Shown here piece by piece: positions 42,319 through 50,393 of a stretch of 64,000 nt of DNA. The notes beneath the pieces are model-generated. The model was not told the origin of the DNA, made no database searches, and worked only from the letters and a program-made list of their open reading frames with translations. Location: positions 1 through 64,000 of the forward strand of contig CALEDJ010000023.1 in assembly GCA_937951485.1 (NCBI GenBank), read 5' to 3'. How positions within the stretch are numbered: the first letter of the stretch is position 1; each line of letters opens with the position of its first letter. The position numbers and the translations under genes are program-made. This stretch comes from an uncultured bacterium (GTDB taxonomy: Bacteria; Hydrogenedentota; Hydrogenedentia; Hydrogenedentales; CAILVY01).

Positions 42319-43050
42319 ATGGACTCCGCGATGCCACAACCGAAAGGTCGCACGCTTTTCGAGATAGAAAACCTGCGCAAGGATTATCCGATGGGCGAAG
42401 TGACGGTGCACGCACTGCGCGGGGTCTCGCTGCAAATTTATTCGGGCGAATTCCTGGTGATTCTGGGGCCGAGCGGTTCGGGCAAGAGCACGCTGCTGAA
42501 CATCATCGGCGGGCTGGATGCGCCCAGCGGAGGACGGGTGCGCTTCAAGGGACAAAACCTGACGACATACAACGACGCGCAGCGCACGCAATACCGCCGC
42601 CGCAACATCGGTTTCGTCTTCCAGTTCTACAACCTGATGCCCAACCTGACGGCGGAGGAAAACGTGGAACTCGCCACGGAGATCGCGCCTGACCCCATGC
42701 CTGCGCGCGAGGCGCTGGGGTTGGTCGGCCTGCAAGAACGCCGCACGCATTTCCCTTCGCAATTGTCGGGCGGCGAACAGCAGCGCGTGGCGATTGCGCG
42801 GGCCGTGGCGAAGCGCCCGGAAGTGCTGCTGTGCGACGAACCGACCGGCGCGCTTGACATTTCGACGGGCAAACTTGTGTTGCGCGTTCTTGCGGACATC
42901 AACAAACGCCTCGGCGCAACGCTCATCATCATCACCCACAACGCGGTCATCGGCGAAATGGCGGACCGCGTGGTGCGCATGGCGGACGGCACAGCGCGGG
43001 ACATCATCGTCCATGCCACCCGCAGGTCCGTGGAGGAACTCCAGTGGTGA
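42319..43050 (+). CDS. ABC transporter ATPase (MacB/LolD type)
   Basis: 243 residues. Walker A GPSGSGKST, Q-loop FQFYNLMPNLTAEEN, signature LSGGEQQR, Walker B VLLCDEPTGALD and switch His in ITHN are all present. The sequence after the signature is typical of MacB/LolD/FtsE ATPases that work with FtsX-type permeases. The ATG is preceded by GAGGTGA; an ATG at 42331 is possible. The next gene overlaps by seven bases. With the permease and HlyD adaptor it forms a tripartite exporter or mechanotransmission complex. Confidence 0.93.
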   Translation: MDSAMPQPKGRTLFEIENLRKDYPMGEVTVHALRGVSLQIYSGEFLVILGPSGSGKSTLLNIIGGLDAPSGGRVRFKGQNLTTYNDAQRTQYRRRNIGFVFQFYNLMPNLTAEENVELATEIAPDPMPAREALGLVGLQERRTHFPSQLSGGEQQRVAIARAVAKRPEVLLCDEPTGALDISTGKLVLRVLADINKRLGATLIIITHNAVIGEMADRVVRMADGTARDIIVHATRRSVEELQW

Positions 43051-45422
43051 TCGGCGTGCTGCATCGCAAACTCCTGCGCACCATTTTCCGTTCCTGGGGG
43101 CAGTCCCTGGCGGTGATCGCGGTGGTCGTGTGCGGTTCCGCGTGCTATATCACGATTTACTCCGCATATCTCAACCTGCGCCTCACGCGCGACACGTATT
43201 ATGCGCAATGCCACTTTGCCGATTTCGAGATCATGCTGGAACGCGCACCCGCCGCCGCCGTATTCAAAATCGCGGAAATCCCCGGTGTGCGCCATGCGCG
43301 CGCCCGTATCGTGCGCGACGTCAATGTGGATATTGAAGGTGTGGACGAACCGCGCATCGGGCGCATCGTCTCCATGCCCAATCCAAGGGCGCCCGTTTTG
43401 CATGATATCGTGGTGACCGAGGGGCGGTATTTCGAGCCGGGCGCCCAAAGCGAGGTGATCGTAAACGATCGCTTCGCCGAGGCCAACGGTCTCCAACTCG
43501 GCGACCGTATTCATGTGTCCATGGAAGACAAAAAATATCCATTGCGCATTGTGGGGCTGGGACTGTCCGCGGAATACGTGTATATGATCCGCAACGTGCA
43601 GGAACTCGTGCCCAGCCCGGAGCGCTTCGGCATTCTGTGGGTTCCGACGGATTTCGCGGAAACCGCGCTCGACATGCGCGCGGCCTGCAACAATATCCTG
43701 GGGGATGTGGACCGCCCGGAGGAACTCGACCTGATTCTCGATCAGGCCGAGAAACTCCTCAAGCCCTTCGGCGTTTTCGCCAAAGTAAAACGAGAGGACC
43801 AGATATCCAACCGTTTTCTTTCGGATGAGATACACGGACTGGGCGTTTCCGCGCGCATCATCCCGACATTGTTCCTTGGCGTGGCGGCGCTGATTTTGCT
43901 GGTGCTGCTCAACCGCATGGTGCGCATGGAGCGCACGCAAATCGGCCTGCTCAAGGCCTATGGCTACTCCGACTGGACGGTCGCGTTTCACTATGTGGAA
44001 TACGCGCTGATTCTCGCGGTCGCGGGGTGCCTGGGCGGCTTTGCGCTGGGGGCGCGTCTGTCGGTGGGCATTCTTCGGCTGTATGTGGATTTTTACCAGT
44101 TTCCACTGCTGGAGTTTCGTGTTTATCCCGACGTCCTCACGTGGGCGATGGGCCTGTCCATCGGTTTTGCCGTCGCGGGCGCGACCTTTGCGGCGGTGCG
44201 CGCGGCCCGCATTCACCCTGCGGAGTCCATGCGTCCGGAAGCGCCGCGTTTCGCGCACCGCATCTGGCTGGAACGCTTCCCGCGACTATGGCGCGCCGTC
44301 GGTTTCACCTGGAAAATGATCCTCAGAAACATCGGGCGCAACGCATTCCGTGCCTCGCTCAACATTTTCGGCGTGGCCGTATCCACCGGTCTCCTTATCA
44401 TGGGATTCTTTACCATGGACGCCATGTATTACGGCATGGAGTATCAGTTCAACGAAGTGCAGCGGGAGGATGTCAAGATCAGTTTTCAGGGCGAGCGCGG
44501 CAGGGACGCGTTGTATGACATGCAGCGCTTCCGCCATGTGCGCTACGCCGAACCCCTTCTGGAATACCCCTTTGAAGTGCGCGCCGGCTGGCGGAAAAAA
44601 GACATCATTGTCATCGGTCTGCCGCAGGAGGCACAACTCCTGAAACTGATGACCTTCAGAAGGGGGGAAATCTCGATCCCGGAGCGCGGCGTCATTCTCG
44701 GCGATTACCTGGCGGGGGAACTGGGCGTCGTTCCCGGCGATCGCATCCTCATGAAACCCCTCATGGGGCGCGTCACGCGCGAAAGGGAGGTGGTGGTCCA
44801 CGGCATTACGGAGCAGTTTCTCGGCACAACCGCCTACATGGACCTGCACGCGCTCAGCCGCATCCTCGATGAACCCTTCGCCATGAACGCCGCGCTCCTG
44901 CGCATCGAGAAAGGCGCCGAACAGGCCGTGAACCGTGCTTTCAAGGACATCGCAGGCATCGCTTCGGTGGGATTCCGCGAGAAGGCGTATCAATCACTGC
45001 TGGACACCCTGGCCGAAAGCATGCGCATCATGAACGTGACGCTCCTCGCCTTCGCGGGGGTGATCGCCTTCTCGATCATCTACAATGTCACGTCGGTGTC
45101 GCTGGCGGAACGTCAACGGGAACTCGCCTCGCTGCGCGTGCTCGGTTTCACGGCGGGGGAAACGGGATCGATCCTCTATTACGAAAATTTTTTGTTGGGC
45201 GTCATCGGGATGGCCTTTGGCATTCCCGTGGGGATGTTCCTCTCCCGCTTGCTGGTTCGCGCCTATGAAAGCGATTTGTACCGCCTTCCGTTTCACATTG
45301 ATCAAACAACCTATGTAATTTCCATCGCCTTGACGACAGGCTTCGTGGCGCTGGCCAACTGGGCGGTACGGCGCAAGATACATGGCCTTGATCTTGTGGA
45401 AGTGCTCAAAGAACGTGAATAA
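43044..45422 (+). CDS. FtsX-like ABC transporter permease
   Basis: 792 residues, with GTG start six bases after GGAGGA inside the ATPase gene. The first transmembrane helix (about 15-35) is followed by a large periplasmic MacB_PCD-like domain and FtsX helices near residues 270-390. After a second helix near 430-455 there is a second periplasmic domain, then C-terminal FtsX helices from about 650. The duplicated layout is that of the large lipoprotein- or macrolide-export permeases. Its stop overlaps an upstream ATG of the adaptor by one base. Cargo unknown. Confidence 0.9.
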   Translation: MVIGVLHRKLLRTIFRSWGQSLAVIAVVVCGSACYITIYSAYLNLRLTRDTYYAQCHFADFEIMLERAPAAAVFKIAEIPGVRHARARIVRDVNVDIEGVDEPRIGRIVSMPNPRAPVLHDIVVTEGRYFEPGAQSEVIVNDRFAEANGLQLGDRIHVSMEDKKYPLRIVGLGLSAEYVYMIRNVQELVPSPERFGILWVPTDFAETALDMRAACNNILGDVDRPEELDLILDQAEKLLKPFGVFAKVKREDQISNRFLSDEIHGLGVSARIIPTLFLGVAALILLVLLNRMVRMERTQIGLLKAYGYSDWTVAFHYVEYALILAVAGCLGGFALGARLSVGILRLYVDFYQFPLLEFRVYPDVLTWAMGLSIGFAVAGATFAAVRAARIHPAESMRPEAPRFAHRIWLERFPRLWRAVGFTWKMILRNIGRNAFRASLNIFGVAVSTGLLIMGFFTMDAMYYGMEYQFNEVQREDVKISFQGERGRDALYDMQRFRHVRYAEPLLEYPFEVRAGWRKKDIIVIGLPQEAQLLKLMTFRRGEISIPERGVILGDYLAGELGVVPGDRILMKPLMGRVTREREVVVHGITEQFLGTTAYMDLHALSRILDEPFAMNAALLRIEKGAEQAVNRAFKDIAGIASVGFREKAYQSLLDTLAESMRIMNVTLLAFAGVIAFSIIYNVTSVSLAERQRELASLRVLGFTAGETGSILYYENFLLGVIGMAFGIPVGMFLSRLLVRAYESDLYRLPFHIDQTTYVISIALTTGFVALANWAVRRKIHGLDLVEVLKERE

Positions 45423-45448
45423 TGCCGAGGCAAAAGCCAGGAGGCGCT

Positions 45449-46768
45449 ATGAAACGAATTGTCTGGGTGCTGATCGGCGCAATCATGCTTGCTGCCGCCG
45501 CGTACACGCTGCGTCCCCGGCCATTGCCCGTGGCGATGGGCGCCCCGGTGCGCACGACAGTGCGCGAGTACATCGCCGAGGAGGCGAAAACCCGCCTCGA
45601 TGCGGAATATCTGATTGATATGCCCATTGCGGGCACGCTGGAGCGCATCGAATGGAAGGCGGGCGACATGCTGGAAGCGGGCGACGTGATCGCCCGCATC
45701 GAGCCGTTTGAACTCGAACGTCAAATCCGTGGCATGGAGTTTCTGATCGAGCAGGCCCGCGCGCAGGTGGAGGGGGTGGATGTCGGCAAGCCCAAGCCTG
45801 AAGACCTTGCGGCGGCGGCCCTGCGCGTGAAAGAGGCCGCCGACGCGCTGCGCATCGCGGAAAAGGACAAGACGATCGCGGAAATTGATTTTGCCGACGC
45901 GGAGCGCGCCCTGCAACGCGCGCGGACCCTGCGCGCCGAGGGCGTGGTCAGCCAGGCGGAATTCGACGAAGCGGAACGCCGCTACAAAGGGTTGGAACAA
46001 AACATCGCGCGGGTGCGGCTGGCGGCGGAGGCGGCGGCGAAAAATCTTGAAATCGCAACGCTGAACGAGCAGCGCCTGCGCGATTCTGTGGACGACAACG
46101 AATTCCTGCGCACGGTGCATGAGGCGGATATCGCCCGGCTCGAAGCGCAACTGGAAATATTACGCCGCGATCTGGAACGCTGCGTCATCCGCGCCCCGGT
46201 TTCCGGGCCTATCCTGGAAAAATATGTCGAAGACCGGCGTGTGTTGCTCCCCGGCACCCCGATTGTGAAAATGGGCGACATGGCCACCCTGGAAATAGAA
46301 TCTGATGTACTTTCCGAGGAGGTGGTCAAGGTAAAACCCGGGAATCCGGTGGAGATTTCCGGCAGGGCGCTCGGCGAAGCGACGCATACCGGCACGGTGA
46401 AACGCATTTATCCCTCGGCCTTCATGAAGATTTCCGCCCTCGGCATCGAACAGCAGCGTGTAAAGGTAATCATCGCCTTTGACGAACCCGTCCCCGCCCT
46501 GCGTCCCGGTACCCGCCTCGATGTGAAAATCGTCACCGCAGAAAATCAGGATGTGCTCGCTGTGCCCGAACGAGCCACCTTCCGCCGTGAGGGGCAATGG
46601 CATGTGTTCACCGTCGAGAATGGACGCGCCCGAATCACCCCGGTGACCATCGGATTGAAAAACGACGACTGGGCGGAAATCGTGTCGGGCATCGCTCCGG
46701 ACGCGATCGTAGTCACAGAACCGCGCAACGACCTGGAAGACAACGCGCGGGTCACGCCGAAACGTTGA
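45449..46768 (+). CDS. HlyD/RND-type periplasmic adaptor (membrane fusion protein)
   Basis: 439 residues from the ATG preceded by AGGAGG at four bases; an ATG at 45422 is poorer. N-terminal anchor helix (residues 3-20), then barrel-sandwich lipoyl halves (IEWKAGDMLEAGDVIARIEP ... VSGPILEKYVEDRRVLLPG) separated by a long alpha-helical hairpin rich in Ala/Glu/Arg, then beta-barrel and membrane-proximal domains. It should link the ABC permease to an outer-membrane channel, whose gene is not in this window. Same operon as 42319 and 43044. Confidence 0.92.
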   Translation: MKRIVWVLIGAIMLAAAAYTLRPRPLPVAMGAPVRTTVREYIAEEAKTRLDAEYLIDMPIAGTLERIEWKAGDMLEAGDVIARIEPFELERQIRGMEFLIEQARAQVEGVDVGKPKPEDLAAAALRVKEAADALRIAEKDKTIAEIDFADAERALQRARTLRAEGVVSQAEFDEAERRYKGLEQNIARVRLAAEAAAKNLEIATLNEQRLRDSVDDNEFLRTVHEADIARLEAQLEILRRDLERCVIRAPVSGPILEKYVEDRRVLLPGTPIVKMGDMATLEIESDVLSEEVVKVKPGNPVEISGRALGEATHTGTVKRIYPSAFMKISALGIEQQRVKVIIAFDEPVPALRPGTRLDVKIVTAENQDVLAVPERATFRREGQWHVFTVENGRARITPVTIGLKNDDWAEIVSGIAPDAIVVTEPRNDLEDNARVTPKR

Positions 46769-46790
46769 CGACACATATTACGTTTTCTTC

Positions 46791-46890
46791 GTCATTGCGG
46801 GGCTCCCACCTTCTTCCCCGCTGAATTAGGTGGGGGACTCGCGATGGCAGGGTTATGCATAATGGTTGCCTCAGTCGGCCGAAATGTCAC
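46791..46890. repeat. Partial member of the GTAACATTT MITE-like family
   Basis: It begins at GTCATTGCGG, passes a hairpin-forming CTCCCACC/GGTGGGGGA segment and ends TCAGTCGGCCGAAATGTCAC, a diverged form of the family's right end. It sits between the convergent adaptor and protease genes. Confidence 0.5.
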
Positions 46891-46900
46891 AAAAATGGTA

Positions 46901-48214
46901 TCACTTGAGCAGACCGACGCAGAATCCGTCCTCGGTCGGAGGGTCTTCCCCGGGGCAGGCATGGTAGCCGCCGGAATTGAAGAACTGGATCAGGCGCAGC
47001 AATTCTGAAAGGCTGATCACCCAATTCTGGGGGTTGTAATCACTGGCATGGGGCGCGCAGGAGTGATTCGCCCCGGTGCCTGGAATGTACCCGTCTTCTG
47101 TGTCGCCCGGGTTTTCCGCGCAGTGATACGCAGCGGAGTTGAAGAACTGAATGACGCGCAGCAACTCGGACAGGCTGATCTGGTTGTCCTGATCCTGATC
47201 GGCGCTGTGGTAACTGCCGGCAAGGCCGACAAAGCCGATGTCAATCAGGCCGCCGATGTCCACAGGCGCCCATTGACGCCGCATTACGCCCATCGCAATG
47301 GCGTGTTCCATCACCGCCCCGCCCACGATGTGCCCCGTGTTCCAATGGCTGAGGCTGCTGCCCTGCGCCCAGGTCGCGGGCGCATAGACGCCGGGGGCAA
47401 CCCCCTGGCCATAGTGCGCGAACGCCGCCGGCCCCGACCACGCCAGGTCGTTGCTGGTAAGGTCGGCCAGATTCCCCACGAAACTGGGCGGACTGCCGCC
47501 GAACAGCGACACCATACCGGTGCGCCGCGCGACGAACTGGTCCAACACGGAATAGACGTTCGGGGCGATCTGGCTGCCGCCGGTGCTGTTGCTCAACGAG
47601 ACAAAACCCAGTCCATGGGTGATTTCGTGGAGCATGACCGTCATGAAGTCCACCTGGCCCCCGCCGGGCGCGCCGGTGCCGAGGTTCCACGGACGGCCGA
47701 AATCCACCACCACGAAAATCTCTTCGTAGGTGGGGCCGAAAGGCTTTGAACCATGTGTCAGGCGGTACAGGCTCGCGCCCGGCTGAAACCCTGGTGCGCC
47801 GGAGTAGTAAGTGCCTGCATAGGCCAGATACCCCGCGCCGTCCGTTTCCGATTCCATCAACAGCACGTCCAGCGTACCGGGCGTGTTCAGGGTGTCGCCG
47901 ATGTACTGCAGCACCTCTTTCAACCGGTTCTGGGCGTCAGGCCCGCCCGGCGCGTCATTCGCGAATCCGACATGCGTATGGTTGCGAATATCCATGTAAT
48001 ACAGATTGAAGGTCAGGCCGTTCCGCGTCAGCGTGTCGTCCGGCGGTTCCGCCGGCAGGGTTTTTTCCACTCCCAACGCCACCGGAACCGCGCCGGTGGC
48101 CGGACTGAACCGATAAACAGTCTCGGCCGCCGCTGAAAAGGCCGAATCCATTGCCAGCACCGCGATCAATATCGCTTGAATCATGATGCTTTTTCCGCTC
48201 ACGGACTTTGGCAT
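46901..48214 (-). CDS. Secreted zinc metalloprotease with two dockerin-like C-terminal repeats
   Basis: 437 residues, starting at the ATG preceded by AAGGA at nine bases; a longer frame to 48283 is less likely. Signal peptide (about 10-32). The zinc motif is HEITHGLGF (HExxHxxGF), as in metzincin-like proteases of secreted bacterial proteins. The end carries two similar 45-residue repeats, each with an Asp/Asn calcium loop, ISLSELLR-IQFFNS, a Cys-containing YHC or YHAC and a TEDG segment. These look like half-dockerin or EF-hand-type modules for cell-surface attachment. It faces the adaptor gene, with bioY divergent on the other side. Confidence 0.75.
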   Translation of the reverse strand: MPKSVSGKSIMIQAILIAVLAMDSAFSAAAETVYRFSPATGAVPVALGVEKTLPAEPPDDTLTRNGLTFNLYYMDIRNHTHVGFANDAPGGPDAQNRLKEVLQYIGDTLNTPGTLDVLLMESETDGAGYLAYAGTYYSGAPGFQPGASLYRLTHGSKPFGPTYEEIFVVVDFGRPWNLGTGAPGGGQVDFMTVMLHEITHGLGFVSLSNSTGGSQIAPNVYSVLDQFVARRTGMVSLFGGSPPSFVGNLADLTSNDLAWSGPAAFAHYGQGVAPGVYAPATWAQGSSLSHWNTGHIVGGAVMEHAIAMGVMRRQWAPVDIGGLIDIGFVGLAGSYHSADQDQDNQISLSELLRVIQFFNSAAYHCAENPGDTEDGYIPGTGANHSCAPHASDYNPQNWVISLSELLRLIQFFNSGGYHACPGEDPPTEDGFCVGLLK

Positions 48215-48468
48215 ACACTGTTTTCCTTTACTTATGCGTGCGCATTTACGGCCCAACGGAATCTCCTGCCGCCACGCATACAAGTGGTTTCAAACACGAT
48301 CACCCGACGCGAGAATGAATGCCCATTTTAATGAAAGAATCATCACTGCCCTTGACAACATTATTGTAACACGCTTTATGCCTTGGTATTCCCGGAACCC
48401 TCTTCTTTTATCCCGGCAGCGGATTGGACCCCTGAAAAAAGCGCTGTCTTGTGTGTGCCTTTTGCCGG

Positions 48469-48497
48469 TTGCATCCGCCACGGGGCGGCGCTATACT
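48469..48497 (+). promoter_or_regulatory. Promoter of bioY, predicting a leaderless transcript
   Basis: TTGCAT (48469-48474), a 17-base spacer and TATACT (48492-48497). Transcription would start about seven bases later, at the ATG itself (48505). An alternative upstream TTGACA (48352-48357) has only a weak -10 (TTTATG). Confidence 0.5.
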
Positions 48498-48504
48498 GCC
48501 GCCG

Positions 48505-49026
48505 ATGAGCGGGATATCTGAATACATAGTTGCGAATCCTCGCGAGGAATCGCGTGCAAGCGCGGCCCTGGAGATTCTGGGAGTGGCGGGGCTGCTTGCC
48601 TTGGGCGCGTTGCTGCGCGTGCCGTTGCCGTTCTCGCCTGTACCGGTGACGATGCAGACATTCTGCGTGCTGATCGCCCCGTTTCTGACAAGGCCGGGCC
48701 GCGCCGCCGCAGGCATCGGCCTGTATGTTACCCTGGGGCTGGCGGGCGCGCCGCTGTTCGCCGTAACAGGCGGGGCGACGCTGGGGTATCTGGCGGGATT
48801 TGTTGCCGCGCCGTGGATCGTAATGGCGTTTCGCCGCATGGCGTGGGGGATGCTTGCGGCCATGGGCGTCATCTATGCGCTGGGGGCGGTCTGGCTCAGC
48901 GCCTGGCTGGGCGCGTCCCTCCTGCATGCGATCGTGGTGGGCGTGCTCCCGTTCCTGCCGGGCGACCTGCTGAAACTCATCGCCGCGCACCAATGCGTCG
49001 CCCGTTTCTGCAGGTCCGATTTCTGA
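48505..49026 (+). CDS. bioY: Biotin transporter substrate-binding component BioY
   Basis: A 173-residue inner-membrane protein with about six helices. The BioY signature LPFSPVPVTMQTFCVLIAPF and the segments GLYVTLGLAGAPLFA and GGATLGYLAGFVAA are clear. It is the S-component of an ECF-type transporter taking up biotin; the A and T components are not adjacent, as is common for solitary BioY. The ATG at 48505 is preferred because a good promoter lies immediately upstream; the longer frame from 48451 would overlap this promoter. Convergent with the UroD-like gene, eight bases apart. Confidence 0.9.
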   Translation: MSGISEYIVANPREESRASAALEILGVAGLLALGALLRVPLPFSPVPVTMQTFCVLIAPFLTRPGRAAAGIGLYVTLGLAGAPLFAVTGGATLGYLAGFVAAPWIVMAFRRMAWGMLAAMGVIYALGAVWLSAWLGASLLHAIVVGVLPFLPGDLLKLIAAHQCVARFCRSDF

Positions 49027-49033
49027 ACCTCGG

Positions 49034-50272
49034 TCACCCGCAGGCGACCTGCATAGCAATTTCGCCCCATCGTGCAAGGCGTTCGGGCTGATAGCGCACC
49101 GTGCTGATATCTTTCAGGATGAACTCCAGCGGGCAACTGTATTGTTCGCAAATCCTCCTGGTCTCCAGCAAATCCTTGCGCACCAGGTCGGCGTCAAACG
49201 CATCGTAGGCCAGGAATGCCGGATTCGGCTTGCGTGAAAACACAAAATCGCGCCCGATTTCCGCCGCGCCGCGCTCCTGGTTCGCCCACGGGCTCATGGA
49301 CACTTTCCGCACGTTGGGGATCATGCGCACCTCGTTCATCTTGCCGTCCAGCGGGTCGCAGCAACCATAATAGACCAACCCGAAGCGCGCGCAGATGCGT
49401 CCGGCGTAATCCACCTCGAATTCCTTGAACATCTGCGGGGAGACCGTGGAAAACATCTGTGCCAGTCCGAACATCCAGAGGTCTTTTGTGCGCGGGTGTT
49501 CGGGATTGTAGCCCGGAGCGGGCAATTCATCGGTGTATGCGCCGGTGCAATGAATCAGGCTTTGAGGCTGGCACAGCAACCCCTGTTCTTCCAACTGTTC
49601 CAGCATCTTCAGATAGCCGTCGGTCATACGTCCGACCAGCCGATGCATGTAGTCCGGTTTCTCGATGAGCGCGAAGAGCGCGTTTTCCACGCCCATCCAT
49701 GTGCTGATGGGGTCCCACAGAGAGAGATAGGGGTCGTACCCCCATGGTCGCACTTCGAGCAGATCGTCAAAGAGTTCATGGGCGACCGCGATGCGTCGCG
49801 CCGTTTCGGCAGGGTCATGGGTGATGCGCGGCGTCTGAATTTTCTCCAGATCGTCCTCCGTCTGGAATTGGTTGAAATACTTGTGGCCGACAACCGTGTT
49901 TGTCGGGTCGGTCGCGACCGTGGCCTCCTCGACGCACACACCGAAACCTGTATTGTGTATGGCCTTGGGAACCCGCACGAAAGGTTCCACCACCATGTCT
50001 ACGGGGAAATGCTTCCATTGATACAACGTGCGGCGGAAGAACGCTTCGTAGTCGCGGCAATTGGGGTTCGTACAGCGCAGGGCAAGTTCATCGCTGTCCA
50101 TTTCGTTCCAGCAGACCTGATCGATCATCACCATCGGGCGTTCCGGTTGAAGCGCGTTCAACTTGCGCCACAGCGCACGTTTTTCTTCCTGCACCGGCAG
50201 CGCGGCGATTTCCGCCACCTGCGCCGCCAGATCCCGCACGATGTTTCTGTCGTTCTTATGCAATGCACTCAT
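49034..50272 (-). CDS. UroD-like (corrinoid methyltransferase superfamily) protein
   Basis: 412 residues, starting at the ATG with AGGA seven bases upstream; the longer frame to 50389 translates a repeat. It belongs to the uroporphyrinogen decarboxylase/MtaA-like superfamily as seen in LIHCTGAYTDELPAPGYNP, GLVYYGCCDPLDGKMNEVR and VRKVSMSPWANQERGAAEIG. The Cys-rich YYGCCD is compatible with a zinc or corrinoid methyltransferase site, and the typical heme-pathway UroD residues are not evident. Substrate unknown. Functional partner candidates are the RACo-type activator at 13213 and its corrinoid proteins, not seen here. Confidence 0.75.
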   Translation of the reverse strand: MSALHKNDRNIVRDLAAQVAEIAALPVQEEKRALWRKLNALQPERPMVMIDQVCWNEMDSDELALRCTNPNCRDYEAFFRRTLYQWKHFPVDMVVEPFVRVPKAIHNTGFGVCVEEATVATDPTNTVVGHKYFNQFQTEDDLEKIQTPRITHDPAETARRIAVAHELFDDLLEVRPWGYDPYLSLWDPISTWMGVENALFALIEKPDYMHRLVGRMTDGYLKMLEQLEEQGLLCQPQSLIHCTGAYTDELPAPGYNPEHPRTKDLWMFGLAQMFSTVSPQMFKEFEVDYAGRICARFGLVYYGCCDPLDGKMNEVRMIPNVRKVSMSPWANQERGAAEIGRDFVFSRKPNPAFLAYDAFDADLVRKDLLETRRICEQYSCPLEFILKDISTVRYQPERLARWGEIAMQVACG

Positions 50273-50330
50273 ATTAAAATCCTGATCTACTTGTTGATGA
50301 CAGATCATGGTTACCGCCTGCGTTTCTGGA

Positions 50331-50348
50331 TTCCCGCCTGCGCGGGAA
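50331..50348. repeat. REP-like hairpin TTCCCGC-CTGC-GCGGGAA
   Basis: A perfect 7-bp stem with a 4-base loop between the UroD-like and sulfatase genes. Sequences of this form (CTGGATTCCCGCCTGCGCGG) recur as short extragenic repeats in many bacteria. It may act as a terminator for the sulfatase transcript. Confidence 0.55.
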
Positions 50349-50393
50349 AGACGGACAACGCTACGAACATGATTCATTTGCGCTTCCACAAGT

